Assembly (NCBI GenBank): GCA_963833235.1
Contig: CAWHXG010000006.1
Coordinates: 469,641 to 533,640 of the forward strand
Reading direction: 5' to 3'
DNA from: CAWHXG01 sp963833235
Lineage (GTDB): Bacteria > Pseudomonadota > Alphaproteobacteria > Rhodobacterales > Rhodobacteraceae
Length of the DNA stretch: 64,000 bases
A program made the translations under genes and the position numbers. Positions within the stretch are counted from its first letter, which is position 1. Each line of letters opens with the position of its first letter. The notes beneath the pieces are model-generated. The model had not been told where the DNA came from, searched no databases, and saw nothing but the letters and a program-made list of their open reading frames with translations. This document shows positions 1 through 8,797 of this stretch, piece by piece.

Positions 1-10
1 GGTCAGCCAT
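1..10 (-). CDS. 5' end of the gene following iscR (three codons only)
   Basis: An ATG read leftwards from position 10 begins Met-Ala-Asp and runs off the window. A GAGG element lies about seven bases upstream, and the iscR stop codon is only nine bases away, so the two genes are probably cotranscribed. In Rhodobacter the gene after iscR is a cysteine desulfurase heading the isc-suf iron-sulfur assembly operon. That identity is inferred from gene order only, because three codons carry no family information. Confidence 0.35.
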
Positions 11-19
11 GGGCGCGCC

Positions 20-478
20 TCAATCGTCGACGATGGCGAAGAGGCTGGGCACCGCGGGGCACGGCGCCAATGCATTGCCCACCACATCAGACAGCCGCGC
101 CTGATGCAGGAAGACGTAGACGTGCGCGCTGAACCCCTCCCACAGGCGGTTGTTCAGCGATTGCGCCTTGGTGCCGGAGGCGCCGCCAGACATGCCCGAG
201 CCGGTATGCAGCGCGTTCACCGTCTCGTCGACCGCGCCCATCACCTCGGCCACGCGGATCTCGGTCGCCGGGCGGGCCAGGCGGTAGCCACCGCCGGGGC
301 CGCGCACGGAGGCCACGAGCCCCGCGCGCCGCAGCTTGACGAAAAGCTGTTCAAGGTAAGCCAGGCTGATGTTCTGGCGCCGGGCGATGTCGCCCAGGGT
401 GACGGGCGTGCCGGGCGCCTGCATCGCAAGGTCGGTCAGCGCGACCATCGCGTATCGTCCCTTGGTGCTGAGTTTCAT
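20..478 (-). CDS. iscR: Rrf2-family regulator IscR, single-cysteine Rhodobacterales type
   Basis: A 152-residue Rrf2-family transcription factor, probably the iron-sulfur sensor that represses the isc-suf operon. The winged helix-turn-helix is clear: MKLSTKGRYAM at the start, then YLEQLFVKLRRAGLV and RGPGGGYRLAR up to about residue 68. The start at 478 is chosen because the Rrf2 N-terminus begins at MKLSTKGRYA; seven codons upstream are in frame but unneeded. The region that carries three cysteines in E. coli IscR (about residues 90-106) has none here; the only cysteine is Cys140. Rhodobacter sphaeroides IscR is known to lack the classical triad too. The gene is transcribed towards what is likely the isc-suf operon and is divergent from a hydrolase; a palindrome lies between them. 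Confidence 0.88.
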   Translation of the reverse strand: MKLSTKGRYAMVALTDLAMQAPGTPVTLGDIARRQNISLAYLEQLFVKLRRAGLVASVRGPGGGYRLARPATEIRVAEVMGAVDETVNALHTGSGMSGGASGTKAQSLNNRLWEGFSAHVYVFLHQARLSDVVGNALAPCPAVPSLFAIVDD

Positions 479-620
479 CGCCGCCCGCCTGACTGCCATC
501 CGCCGCGAAAGGGCGCCACCCCCGGCCCCGCGCCTGGCGGCGAACGCCCGCCGCCATTGACCCGGAGGGCCCGGACCTTTACCTGCCGTGCGATCGGCCG
601 GGGCATTTCGACCCGGACGG

Positions 621-635
621 TTAGAACAATTCTAA
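621..635. promoter_or_regulatory. Putative IscR operator (6-3-6 palindrome)
   Basis: TTAGAA-CAA-TTCTAA is a perfect inverted repeat with six-base arms. It sits in the 227-base region between the divergent iscR (start 478) and hydrolase (start 706) genes and stands out as AT-rich in GC-rich DNA. Autoregulation by IscR is expected for this family, so this is the natural candidate operator. The match to the published Rhodobacterales iron box is not verified here. Confidence 0.5.
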
Positions 636-705
636 GGTCGCACCGGCGGGTCGTCAACCGCGCCCGGAGCATCGCGACCGCAGGCTGAGGGGCCGATTTT
701 CGTAC

Positions 706-1359
706 ATGCCAAAGGTTATCTTTCCGGGGCCCGAGGGGCGTCTCGAGGGCCGTTACCATCCGCAGAAGGAAAAGGACGCCCCCATCGCCATCATGCTGCA
801 TCCGCATCCGCAATTCGGCGGCACGATGAACAACCGGGTGGTCTACAACCTGCATTATGCGTTCCACCGCATGGGTTTCACGGTGCTGCGGTTCAACTTC
901 CGCGGGGTCGGGCGCAGCCAGGGCGAGTACGACCAGGGGATCGGCGAGCTTTCGGACGCGGCCAGCGCGCTGGACTACCTGCAGTCGCTGAACCAGAACG
1001 CCAAGCATTGCTGGGTGGCGGGGTTCAGCTTCGGCGCGTGGATCGGGATGCAGCTTCTGATGCGGCGCCCCGAGATCACCGGCTTCATCAGCGTCTCGCC
1101 GCCGGCGAACATGTACGATTTCAGCTTCCTGGCGCCCTGTCCCTCGTCGGGGCTGGTCATCAACGGCTCGGCCGACAGGGTGGCGCCGCCGGCGGATACG
1201 GTGAACCTGGTGGGCAAGCTGCACGAGCAGAAGGGCATCACCGTGACCCATACCCAGATCGAGGGCGCGGGGCATTTCTTCGAAGACCCGCACATGGACA
1301 CGATGATCGGCGACGTGACCACCTACGTGAAGCGGCGGCTGACCGAGACGTCGCGCTAG
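706..1359 (+). CDS. Alpha/beta hydrolase (COG2945-like)
   Basis: A 217-residue cytoplasmic alpha/beta-hydrolase, intact. The oxyanion region HPHPQFGGTMNN is near residues 32-43, RFNFRGVGRSQG near 65-76, and the nucleophile elbow GFSFGAW near 105-111 with Ser107. A late Asp (NGSADRV) and His (GAGHFF) complete the triad. The family resembles dienelactone-hydrolase-like proteins of the COG2945 type; the substrate is unknown. The gene is divergent from iscR across a shared regulatory region. In Rhodobacter a gene of this kind also adjoins iscR, so the pairing is probably conserved, but a direct role in iron-sulfur metabolism is not established. Confidence 0.8.
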   Translation: MPKVIFPGPEGRLEGRYHPQKEKDAPIAIMLHPHPQFGGTMNNRVVYNLHYAFHRMGFTVLRFNFRGVGRSQGEYDQGIGELSDAASALDYLQSLNQNAKHCWVAGFSFGAWIGMQLLMRRPEITGFISVSPPANMYDFSFLAPCPSSGLVINGSADRVAPPADTVNLVGKLHEQKGITVTHTQIEGAGHFFEDPHMDTMIGDVTTYVKRRLTETSR

Positions 1360-1462
1360 GCGCGCGCGGCCGGGACGGCGCGCCTCGACAGGGCGGGGGT
1401 CGCGCCGCCCTGCGGCGGTCGCGCGGTCGTTTATCGGGCAAGAGTGCGAGGGTCGCCTCTGG

Positions 1463-2689
1463 CTATGCCATCGGTGGGCGGGACGGCGCGGGATCGGGCG
1501 ATGCGCCATCGGGCATGCCCGGAACGGGGCCCGCCGCACCTTTTGCGTCGAGCCAGTCGGCGTGGCGGCCGAGGGGGGCGGGGCGGTAGCGGCCTCCCCT
1601 TTCCTCGGGGATGCCGGGGGTGTTCCAGCGGGCCACGGCGACCGGCGCGATCTCTTCGGGGTGGTCCGGCCCCGTGCGGTCCCGCGTGGCCGACGACAGC
1701 AGGCGCGCCAGCAGGCCGGGGCGCCTGACGGTGTTCACGAGGTAGCCGGCGGGGTCGACGGTTGCCGCGATGGCCGCGATGTAGCGCCTGTCGATGGTCA
1801 GGCCGGCCGCCTCCGCGCCTGCGGCGATCCAGGCGAAGGGCGCCGAGGAAAGGCCGCGATAGCGCCCGCCGCCGCCGAGCGTGCCGTGGGGGCCCGGAAA
1901 CCAGTCTTCCCGGTAGGGCGCGCCCGGCACGATGGCGTTCAGCTCCGGCACGTTCGTCCAGAGCGAGGGCGCGTAGTTCCGCCGCCGCTCGTCGATGGAG
2001 ACGGCATGCCGCGCGGCCGTGACGTTGGGCGCCAGTTCGAGGTCGTGGAACTCGTAGTGCCGGCCCGAGAGGCGGCCGAGCCAGCCGAAGCTGCGCGGCA
2101 CCCCGAGCGCGCCGACCGTATCCAAGACGCCCATATAGGCGAAGGTGAGCAGCGGCGCGTCCGGTTTGCCGTTGCGGCGGCGCCATTCGGCTTCCGCCTC
2201 GCTGGTGACGAGGTGCGGCGAGACGTCGGCGCGGAAGGCCAGCGCCTGTGGCCTGTCGGCGCTCTCGCCCGGGCGGCGGGCGCGGTAGAGGCGCATCGCG
2301 GCTCCGGCCCGGTCGATGTTCGCCGCGGTGGGAAGTCCGGCATTGCGGATCAGCCCGGCGAGCGAGCGGGCCGTGTAGGCGCCACGCGAGAAGCCGAAGA
2401 GGTAGACCGCGTCGCCCGGCGCGTAGCTTTCGGCGAGGGCGCGGTAGGCGCTGAGTATGTTGCGGTCGAGCCCGTAGCCGAAGGCACCGCCGAGATACTT
2501 GTTGAGCCAGGCATCGCCCGGAAAGCGCGAGGCCACCGCCGTGCCGACCCCGGGGATGTAATGCTTGACCTGGGCGGTCCCGTCCGGACCCGCCGTCGGC
2601 AGGCTGAGGTAGAAGCGGCGGATGCTGGTGGGAAAGGGCGCGTCGGCCGAATTCCAGGTGCCGTCGCAGAAGATGGCGATGCGTTTCAT
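1463..2689 (-). CDS. DUF2235 alpha/beta-hydrolase (Tle1-like fold)
   Basis: A 408-residue protein of the DUF2235 family. The signature CDGTWN is at residues 8-13 and the nucleophile elbow GFSRGAYTARSL spans 99-110 with Ser101. DUF2235 includes the Tle1 phospholipase effectors of type VI secretion, but many members stand alone and are uncharacterised. No VgrG, PAAR, immunity or secretion genes are nearby and no signal peptide is visible, so an effector role is not supported. A GGAG element precedes the ATG. The natural substrate is unknown; a lipid or other ester is plausible. Confidence 0.8.
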   Translation of the reverse strand: MKRIAIFCDGTWNSADAPFPTSIRRFYLSLPTAGPDGTAQVKHYIPGVGTAVASRFPGDAWLNKYLGGAFGYGLDRNILSAYRALAESYAPGDAVYLFGFSRGAYTARSLAGLIRNAGLPTAANIDRAGAAMRLYRARRPGESADRPQALAFRADVSPHLVTSEAEAEWRRRNGKPDAPLLTFAYMGVLDTVGALGVPRSFGWLGRLSGRHYEFHDLELAPNVTAARHAVSIDERRRNYAPSLWTNVPELNAIVPGAPYREDWFPGPHGTLGGGGRYRGLSSAPFAWIAAGAEAAGLTIDRRYIAAIAATVDPAGYLVNTVRRPGLLARLLSSATRDRTGPDHPEEIAPVAVARWNTPGIPEERGGRYRPAPLGRHADWLDAKGAAGPVPGMPDGASPDPAPSRPPMA

Positions 2690-2892
2690 GGCTCCGTCCC
2701 GTCACCTGGCGTCGCATGGTTCCGCGCCAGCCATCGCAAGCCGTCCCCGGGCTGGCAAGGGCGCAAGGCCCGGGGCGGCGGCGGATGGGCGGGGCGGCGC
2801 AGGCTCGTATGCAAAGGTATGCCGGCTTTTCCCTTCCGCGCGATTGGGCTATGGGCTGACGAAAGTCACCTGCCACGAGGGAAGCCCGCTCC

Positions 2893-4108
2893 ATGTCGAA
2901 GATCAAGGTAGAGAACCCCGTCGTCGAGCTCGACGGCGACGAGATGACCCGGATCATCTGGGATTTCATCAAGCAGAAGCTGATCCTGCCCTATCTCGAC
3001 ATCGACCTGCTCTACTACGATCTGGGCATCGAGGCGCGCGACGAGACCGACGACCAGATCACCGTGGATGCCGCGGAGAAGATCAAGGAGGTCGGCGTGG
3101 GCGTGAAATGCGCCACCATCACGCCCGACGAGGACCGGGTGGAGGAATTCGGGCTGAAGCGGATGTACCGCTCGCCCAACGGCACGATCCGCAACATCCT
3201 GGGCGGCGTGATCTTCCGCCAGCCGATCATCTGCAAGAACGTGCCGCGGCTGGTGCCGGGCTGGACCAAGCCCATCGTCGTCGGTCGCCACGCCTTCGGC
3301 GACCAGTACCGCGCGACCGATTTCCGCTTTCCCGGCCCCGGCAAGCTGACGATCAAGTTCGTGGGCGACGACGGCGAGGAGATCGAGCGCGAGGTGTTCC
3401 ACGCGCCGGGCGCCGGCGTGACGATGGCGATGTACAACCTCGACGATTCGATCCGCGACTTCGCGCGGGCCTCGATGAACTACGGGCTCAACCTTGGCTG
3501 GCCGGTGTATCTGAGCACCAAGAACACGATCCTCAAGGCCTATGACGGGCGGTTCAAGGACATGTTCGCCGAGGTCTATCGAGGCGGAATTCGCGCAGAA
3601 GTTCAAGGATGCCGGCATCACCTACGAGCACCGGCTGATCGACGACATGGTCGCCTGCGCGATGAAGTGGAACGGCGGCTACGTCTGGGCCTGCAAGAAC
3701 TACGACGGCGACGTGCAGTCGGATACCGTGGCGCAGGGCTTCGGCGCGCTCGGGCTGATGACCAGCGTGCTGATGACGCCCGACGGCAAGATCGTGGAGG
3801 CCGAGGCGGCGCACGGCACCGTCACGCGCCACTACCGCCAGCATCAGGCGGGCAAGGAGACCTCGACCAACTCCATCGCGTCGATCTACGCCTGGACGGG
3901 CGGTCTGAAGCACCGCGGCAAGCTCGACGGCAACGCCAAGCTGACCGAGTTCGCCGAAACGCTGGAGAAGGTCGTCGTCGATACCGTCGAGGCCGGGCAC
4001 ATGACCAAGGACCTGGCGCTTCTGGTCGGACCGGAGCAGAAGTGGCTGTCGACGATGGGGTTCCTGGAGAAGGTCGACGAGAACCTGGACAAGGCGCTGG
4101 CGGGCTAG
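2893..4108 (+). CDS. icd: NADP-dependent isocitrate dehydrogenase (one apparent frameshift)
   Basis: Oxidative decarboxylation of isocitrate to 2-oxoglutarate in the TCA cycle, monofunctional eukaryotic-like NADP-IDH type. The N-terminal part (MSKIKVENPVVELDGDEMTR, then SPNGTIRNIL) is in one frame to about 3579. The remainder (EAEFAQKF, HRLIDDMVA, AEAAHGTVTRHYR) is in the next. Removing one C at 3580 joins FAEVY to EAEFAQKF and gives 404 residues, the usual length, so the break is best read as a sequencing insertion in an essential gene. A GAGGGA element precedes the ATG. Confidence 0.93.
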
Positions 4109-4221
4109 CGCCCGTCGACTTTCGCGCGGCCCGCCGGCCTGCGGCGGTGCCGTGCCACGGTTGACAGAAATGTGATCCGGGGACTACGCTGAAACGGTAT
4201 TTCCCCGAGGTGAGGCCTGAC

Positions 4222-4956
4222 ATGCATAGACTCTCGTACGCCGCGGCGACGGCCGCCTTAACCGCCGCCGCCCTGATGTCTCATGCCGCCCCGGCGCGGG
4301 CGGTGGGGGTGCCGCCGCCGGGCTTCGGCCAGCCCTTCCTGGTCATCGACGGCCCGGACGCCAGCGGGTCCATCCTGAACTTCTTCTTCGGCAGCGCGCC
4401 GAGCGAGGCCGAGGACCTGACCCTGTCGGGCACCATCACGCAGGCGATCGGCGCGCCGTCGCTGGTCGGCACGTCCTTCTCGCTGTTCACCAGCGAGGCG
4501 ATGGATTCCGGCGCGTTCACCCTTGGCGCGACGGTGGTGGACGAGTTCAGCCTGTTCTCCGGTTCGGGGTTCTTCGACCCGTTCCAGGCCGGGCCGGGCG
4601 ATCTGAACACCAGCGTGTTCATCGGCCCGCCCTTCATCGAGCCGGTCTTCGGCACGTTCGAGTATCTCGCCGACTTCGCGGAGTTTCCCGACCGGACAGC
4701 CCTGTTCCCGGAATTCGAGGTCTTCATCGCGATCTTCCTCGACGGTCCGCTTCCGACCAGGGTCTTCGACGACCCGGATTTCGGATCCTTCTCCTATGTC
4801 GAGGGCGCCCTGCCGATCCAGCGGATCGAGATCTCGACGGCGGGCGGCGCGCCCCTGCCGCCGATGCCGCCGATCCCGCTGCCGGCGGCGGGATGGATGC
4901 TGCTCGGCGGCCTGGCCGGGCTGGCGCGGCTGTCGGCCCTGCGCCGGCGGGCCTGA
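4222..4956 (+). CDS. Secreted protein with VPLPA-CTERM sorting signal
   Basis: A 244-residue exported protein of unknown function. The N-terminus is a signal peptide ending near SHAAPARA. The C-terminus carries a PEP-CTERM-like tripartite tail: IPLPAAGW, a hydrophobic segment (MLLGGLAGLA) and a basic end (RRRA). This matches the VPLPA-CTERM subclass common in Rhodobacterales, which is processed by an exosortase-type enzyme; none is seen in this window. The body is acidic, Gly/Phe-rich and lacks a recognised domain. The ATG at 4222 is preferred over an upstream GTG because GAGGTGAGG lies six bases before it. Confidence 0.75.
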   Translation: MHRLSYAAATAALTAAALMSHAAPARAVGVPPPGFGQPFLVIDGPDASGSILNFFFGSAPSEAEDLTLSGTITQAIGAPSLVGTSFSLFTSEAMDSGAFTLGATVVDEFSLFSGSGFFDPFQAGPGDLNTSVFIGPPFIEPVFGTFEYLADFAEFPDRTALFPEFEVFIAIFLDGPLPTRVFDDPDFGSFSYVEGALPIQRIEISTAGGAPLPPMPPIPLPAAGWMLLGGLAGLARLSALRRRA

Positions 4957-5025
4957 GGCGCTTTTGCGGGCCGTCTAACACGGCGGCGCGCGACCTGAGC
5001 CGGTCCGCGCCCCGCGAGGCTGGAC

Positions 5026-5682
5026 ATGCCAGGCCGATGCCGCCCTGATCGCGCCATGGCGAAGCCTTCCCGGGACCCGACGCAGCACGACCTGAAGCAC
5101 ACGGCGCTCGAGGATGCCCATGGCCTGACCCTTGGCGTCTTCTTCTGCGCCATGGGGGTGCTGGTGCTGACCCATCTGGGCTTCGTCACCGGTCAGACGG
5201 CGGGGATCGCGGTGATCCTGAGCTACCTCACCGGCTGGTCCTTCGGTGCGATCTTCTTCGTCATCAACCTGCCGTTCTACTGGTTCGGCTACCGCCGCTT
5301 CGGCTGGGCCTTCACGTGGAAGTCGCTGGCCTGCGTGACGCTGCTGTCGCTGATGACGGAGGCGTTGCCGGGGCAATTCCAGATCGCAGCGCTCACGCCA
5401 TGGCTGGGGGCGATCCTTCTCGGAGTGCTGATCGGCACCGGCCTTCTGGTGATCTTCCGGCATGGCGGCAGCCTTGGCGGGCTTGGCGTGGTGGCGCTGG
5501 CGGTGCAGGACGCGACCGGCTTCAGGGCGGGCTACGTGCAGCTTGCGGCGGACGCCGTGATCTTCGCGGTCTGCGCCGTGCTCTTTCCGCTGTCGCTGGT
5601 GGCCTGGTCACTGCTGGGGGCGGTCGTGCTGAACCTGGTGATCGCCTTCAACCACCGCCGCGACAGATACCTGGGGACATGA
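5026..5682 (+). CDS. YitT family membrane protein
   Basis: A 218-residue integral membrane protein with about five to six hydrophobic segments starting near residue 35. The motifs GFVTGQTAGIAVIL, FFVINLPFYWFGYRRFGW and FRHGGSLGGLGVVAL are typical of the YitT/DUF161 family. The C-terminal DUF2179 domain present in some relatives is missing. Transport function is suspected for the family but the substrate is unknown. GAGG lies six bases before the ATG at 5026; an alternative ATG at 5056 would shorten the cytoplasmic N-terminus. Confidence 0.78.
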   Translation: MPGRCRPDRAMAKPSRDPTQHDLKHTALEDAHGLTLGVFFCAMGVLVLTHLGFVTGQTAGIAVILSYLTGWSFGAIFFVINLPFYWFGYRRFGWAFTWKSLACVTLLSLMTEALPGQFQIAALTPWLGAILLGVLIGTGLLVIFRHGGSLGGLGVVALAVQDATGFRAGYVQLAADAVIFAVCAVLFPLSLVAWSLLGAVVLNLVIAFNHRRDRYLGT

Positions 5683-5724
5683 GCCGCGCCGGCGCGTCGC
5701 AGGACCGCGACCCGCCCCGGGAGC

Positions 5725-6084
5725 GTGGCGCCCTGCTGCCTGCCGCTTGCCGGGCGTGGCCATCGTGGCCGAGGTCCTCGCCACCTCGGCGCTGCCTTCC
5801 ACCGGCGGCTTTCGCCGGCTCCGGCCCGGCGTCGCGGTTCTGGCAGGCTACGGGCTTTCGCCCTGGGCGCTGACGCAGACGCCGGGCACGATCCCGGTGG
5901 GCGTGGTCTATATCACCTGGGCGGGCGTCGGCGTGGCGACGATCGGCCGGCTCTGGCGGGGGCAGCGGATGGACGCCCCGGCGATGGCCGGGAAGGGCCG
6001 ATCGTGGCGGGGGTCGCCGTGATCAATGTCTTTTCCGCGTCCGCGACGCATTGGCATCTGGATTTTTCTGCGGTTGCGAGATAG
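5725..6084 (+). pseudogene. Decayed or frameshifted SMR-family multidrug transporter
   Basis: Fragments of an EmrE/QacE-type small multidrug resistance protein are spread over two frames. One frame has VAPCCLPLA, the next VAIVAEVLATSAL, then GFRRLRPGVAVLAGYGL and TIPVGVVYITWAGVGVATI, and the first frame resumes with GPIVAGVAVINVFS. The membrane-embedded Glu (AEV) and the family TIPVG-Y-WAG block are recognisable. At least two frame changes are needed, and some positions are unusual for the family (ALPSTGG, TQTPGTIP). That suggests true decay on top of any sequencing error, so no intact product is expected as written. Confidence 0.6.
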
Positions 6085-6114
6085 GCGCGCGGCAACCCTG
6101 ACAGGATGACGAGT

Positions 6115-7935
6115 ATGGACCTTCGCAACATTGCGATCATCGCCCACGTGGACCACGGCAAGACGACGCTGGTTGACGAGCTTCTGAAGCAATCTGGCGC
6201 CTTCCGCGAGAACCAGGCCGTGGCCGAGCGTGCCATGGACAGCAACGACCTTGAGCGCGAGCGCGGCATCACCATCCTGGCGAAGGCGACCAGCCTCGAA
6301 TGGAAGGGCATGCGCATCAACATCGTCGACACGCCCGGCCACGCCGATTTCGGCGGCGAGGTGGAGCGGATCCTGAGCATGGTCGACGGCGTGGTGCTGC
6401 TGGTGGATGCGGCCGAGGGGCCGATGCCGCAGACGAAGTTCGTGACGTCCAAGGCGCTGGCGCTTGGGCTGCGGCCCATCGTGGTGCTGAACAAGGTCGA
6501 CAAGCCCGATGCAGAGCCGGACCGGGCGCTTGACGAAGTGTTCGACCTCTTCGCCGCGCTCGACGCCGACGACGACCAGCTGGATTTCCCGGTGCTCTAC
6601 GCCTCGGGGCGCAACGGCTGGGCGGATACCGAGCTGGACGGGCCGCGCGAGAACCTCGACGCGCTCTACGATCTGGTCGTCAGCCACGTGCCGGCGCCGC
6701 GGGTGCTGGCCAACCGCGAGCAGCCCTTCCGGATGCTGGCGACGACGCTGGGCGCCGACCCGTTCATCGGGCGCATCCTGACCGGCCGCGTCGAGGCCGG
6801 CACGCTGAAGACGGGCGCGACGCTGAACGCGCTTTCCCGCGACGGCAAGAAGATCGAGCAGTTCCGGGTGAGCAAGATCCTGGCGTTCCGCGGCCTTGGG
6901 CAGCAGCCGATCGATCTGGCGGAGGCGGGCGACATCGTGACCCTTGCCGGCATGACCAAGGCGACCGTGGCCGACACGCTGGCCGACCCGGCCATCGACA
7001 CGCCGCTGCCCGCCCAGCCCATCGACCCGCCCACCATCAGCGTGACCTTCGGGATCAACGACAGCCCGCTGGCCGGGCGCGACGGATCGAAGGTGCAATC
7101 GCGCGTCATCCGCGAGCGGCTGATGAAGGAGGCCGAGAGCAACGTGGCCATCAAGGTCAGCGACACGCCGGGCGGCGAGGCCTTCAAGGTGGCCGGCCGG
7201 GGCGAATTGCAGATGGGAGTGCTGATCGAGAACATGCGCCGCGAGGGCTTCGAGCTGTCGATCTCGCGGCCGCAGGTGATCTTCCGCGACGAGGACGGCC
7301 AGCGGCTGGAGCCCATCGAGGAAGTCACCATCGACGTGGACGACGAGCATTCCGGCGTGGTGATCGAGAAGATCACCGGGGTGCGGCGCGGCGAGCTGGC
7401 CGAGATGAAGCCGGGCGGCGCCGGAAAGACGCGGATCGTCGCCAACGTGCCGTCGCGGGGGCTGATCGGCTATCACGGCGAGTTCCTGACCGACACGCGC
7501 GGCACCGGCGTTCTGAACCGGGTGTTCCATGGCTGGGCGCCGCACAAGGGGCCGATCCCGGGGCGGCGCGCCGGCGTGCTGATCTCGATGGAGAACGGCA
7601 CGAGCGTGGCCTATGCGCTTTATAACCTGGAAGACCGGGGCCGCATGTTCATCGGGGCGCAGGCGCCTGTCTACACGGGCATGATCATCGGCGAGCATTC
7701 CCGCGAGAACGACCTAGAGGTGAACCCGCTGAAGGGCAAGAAGCTGACCAACGTGCGGGCCTCTGGCACCGACGAGGCGGTGCGGCTGACGACCCCGGTG
7801 ACCCTGACGCTGGAACAGGCCATCGCCTATATCGACGACGACGAGCTGGTCGAGGTGACGCCGAACGCGATCCGCCTGCGCAAGCGCTTCCTCGACCCGC
7901 ACGAGCGCAAGCGGCAGAGCCGGGCGGCAAGCTGA
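6115..7935 (+). CDS. typA: Ribosome-associated GTPase TypA/BipA
   Basis: A translational GTPase of the EF-G superfamily that binds the ribosome and helps large-subunit assembly and stress adaptation. The G1 motif AHVDHGKTTL lies near residues 9-18, with DTPGHADFGGEV (G3) and NKVDKPDA (G4) following. Domains II, III and V and the BipA C-terminal domain (PSRGLIGYHGEFLTDTRG) are complete, for 606 residues. The ATG at 6115 is favoured because AGGA lies eight bases upstream; an ATG nine bases earlier has its ribosome-binding sequence almost touching it. Confidence 0.94.
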   Translation: MDLRNIAIIAHVDHGKTTLVDELLKQSGAFRENQAVAERAMDSNDLERERGITILAKATSLEWKGMRINIVDTPGHADFGGEVERILSMVDGVVLLVDAAEGPMPQTKFVTSKALALGLRPIVVLNKVDKPDAEPDRALDEVFDLFAALDADDDQLDFPVLYASGRNGWADTELDGPRENLDALYDLVVSHVPAPRVLANREQPFRMLATTLGADPFIGRILTGRVEAGTLKTGATLNALSRDGKKIEQFRVSKILAFRGLGQQPIDLAEAGDIVTLAGMTKATVADTLADPAIDTPLPAQPIDPPTISVTFGINDSPLAGRDGSKVQSRVIRERLMKEAESNVAIKVSDTPGGEAFKVAGRGELQMGVLIENMRREGFELSISRPQVIFRDEDGQRLEPIEEVTIDVDDEHSGVVIEKITGVRRGELAEMKPGGAGKTRIVANVPSRGLIGYHGEFLTDTRGTGVLNRVFHGWAPHKGPIPGRRAGVLISMENGTSVAYALYNLEDRGRMFIGAQAPVYTGMIIGEHSRENDLEVNPLKGKKLTNVRASGTDEAVRLTTPVTLTLEQAIAYIDDDELVEVTPNAIRLRKRFLDPHERKRQSRAAS

Positions 7936-7962
7936 CCTGAACCGGCGGCATCGAAAGCGGGG

Positions 7963-8304
7963 TCAGTCGACCTCCACGATGCCGCCGTAGCTGGCCATCG
8001 CGTCGCTGCGGCCGCGCCATTTGACGCCCTTGTCGTCCTTCGTCGGTTCCAGGACGAAGACGACGCGGGCCTCTCGGGCGACCTCGGTGTCCGTGACGGG
8101 CCGAACATCCACCACGCGGCCGCCAAAGACGGACGGCTTGGCCTTGGAGCTGTGCAGGTAGATCCGCCCGCCGATCAGCGAGCGCGCCTGCTCCTCGCTC
8201 ATGTCCCAGTTGCCCGAGGTCCAGCGACCGTCCGGCTCCGGCGCGACGTGACGCAGCCCCGGCCCGACCTCTGCCCGCTTGCAGATGAAATGCGCAACTT
8301 TCAT
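7963..8304 (-). CDS. Conserved hypothetical protein, coupled to MOSC gene
   Basis: A 113-residue soluble protein beginning MKVAHFICKRAEVGPG and ending GGIVEVD. No family is recognised with confidence. It contains a beta-rich middle (GGRIYLHSS, SVFGGRVVDVRPV, RVVFVLEP) and no signal or membrane segment. Its ATG overlaps the stop of the upstream MOSC gene in an ATGA arrangement, so translation is probably coupled and the two products may work together. It converges on typA with a 27-base gap. Confidence 0.65.
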   Translation of the reverse strand: MKVAHFICKRAEVGPGLRHVAPEPDGRWTSGNWDMSEEQARSLIGGRIYLHSSKAKPSVFGGRVVDVRPVTDTEVAREARVVFVLEPTKDDKGVKWRGRSDAMASYGGIVEVD

Positions 8305-8780
8305 GTCGATATCCCTTCGGCAAAGGTCCCCTCTGGCGGCACCACCGCGTCGCCCACGGCAAACGCCCCCGACCGGACCACCCGCGCGCACCAGCCGCCA
8401 TGGCCGCGCACGGCGTTGTAGCCGCCGGGGCCGAGCGCCTCCTGCATGCGGCTGCAGGGCGCGCAGGGGCCGGTGATCTGAAGCTCCACGGCGCCTATGG
8501 CGATCCGCCTGCCGTTGAGCGCGGTGAGGTTCAGCCCTGAGACCATGAGGTTGCGGCGCAGCATCGCCGGGGCGATGTCGTCGCGCCGGGCGAGCGAGGC
8601 GATCACCGGCAGGTGTTCGGACTGGATCAGCGTGACGGCCCGCTTGCCGGCGGCGCCGTGCCGGTCGCCGACGAGGCCGGTCTCGGTCACCTCGGCCGCC
8701 TCCACCGCCTCCATCGGCGCCCGCCGCGCGGTGCGCAGGCCGATCCAGTCGAGCCGCCCCTGTCCGGCATGGAGCGACAT
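8301..8780 (-). CDS. MOSC domain-containing protein
   Basis: A 159-residue MOSC (molybdenum cofactor sulfurase C-terminal) domain protein. Visible blocks are TGLVGDRHG near residues 33-41, AVTLIQSEHLPVI, LRRNLMVSGLNLTAL, and CAPCSRMQEALGPGGYNAVRGHGGWCARV. This last block holds the cysteine-containing loop proposed to carry persulfide sulfur in this superfamily. Small MOSC proteins are thought to handle sulfur or molybdenum cofactors, but the individual role is unknown. It lies between a DUF1330 gene and a small hypothetical gene, all on the minus strand downstream of alaS. Confidence 0.82.
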   Translation of the reverse strand: MSLHAGQGRLDWIGLRTARRAPMEAVEAAEVTETGLVGDRHGAAGKRAVTLIQSEHLPVIASLARRDDIAPAMLRRNLMVSGLNLTALNGRRIAIGAVELQITGPCAPCSRMQEALGPGGYNAVRGHGGWCARVVRSGAFAVGDAVVPPEGTFAEGIST

Positions 8781-8797
8781 GAGGGCTGCGAGCGGCG

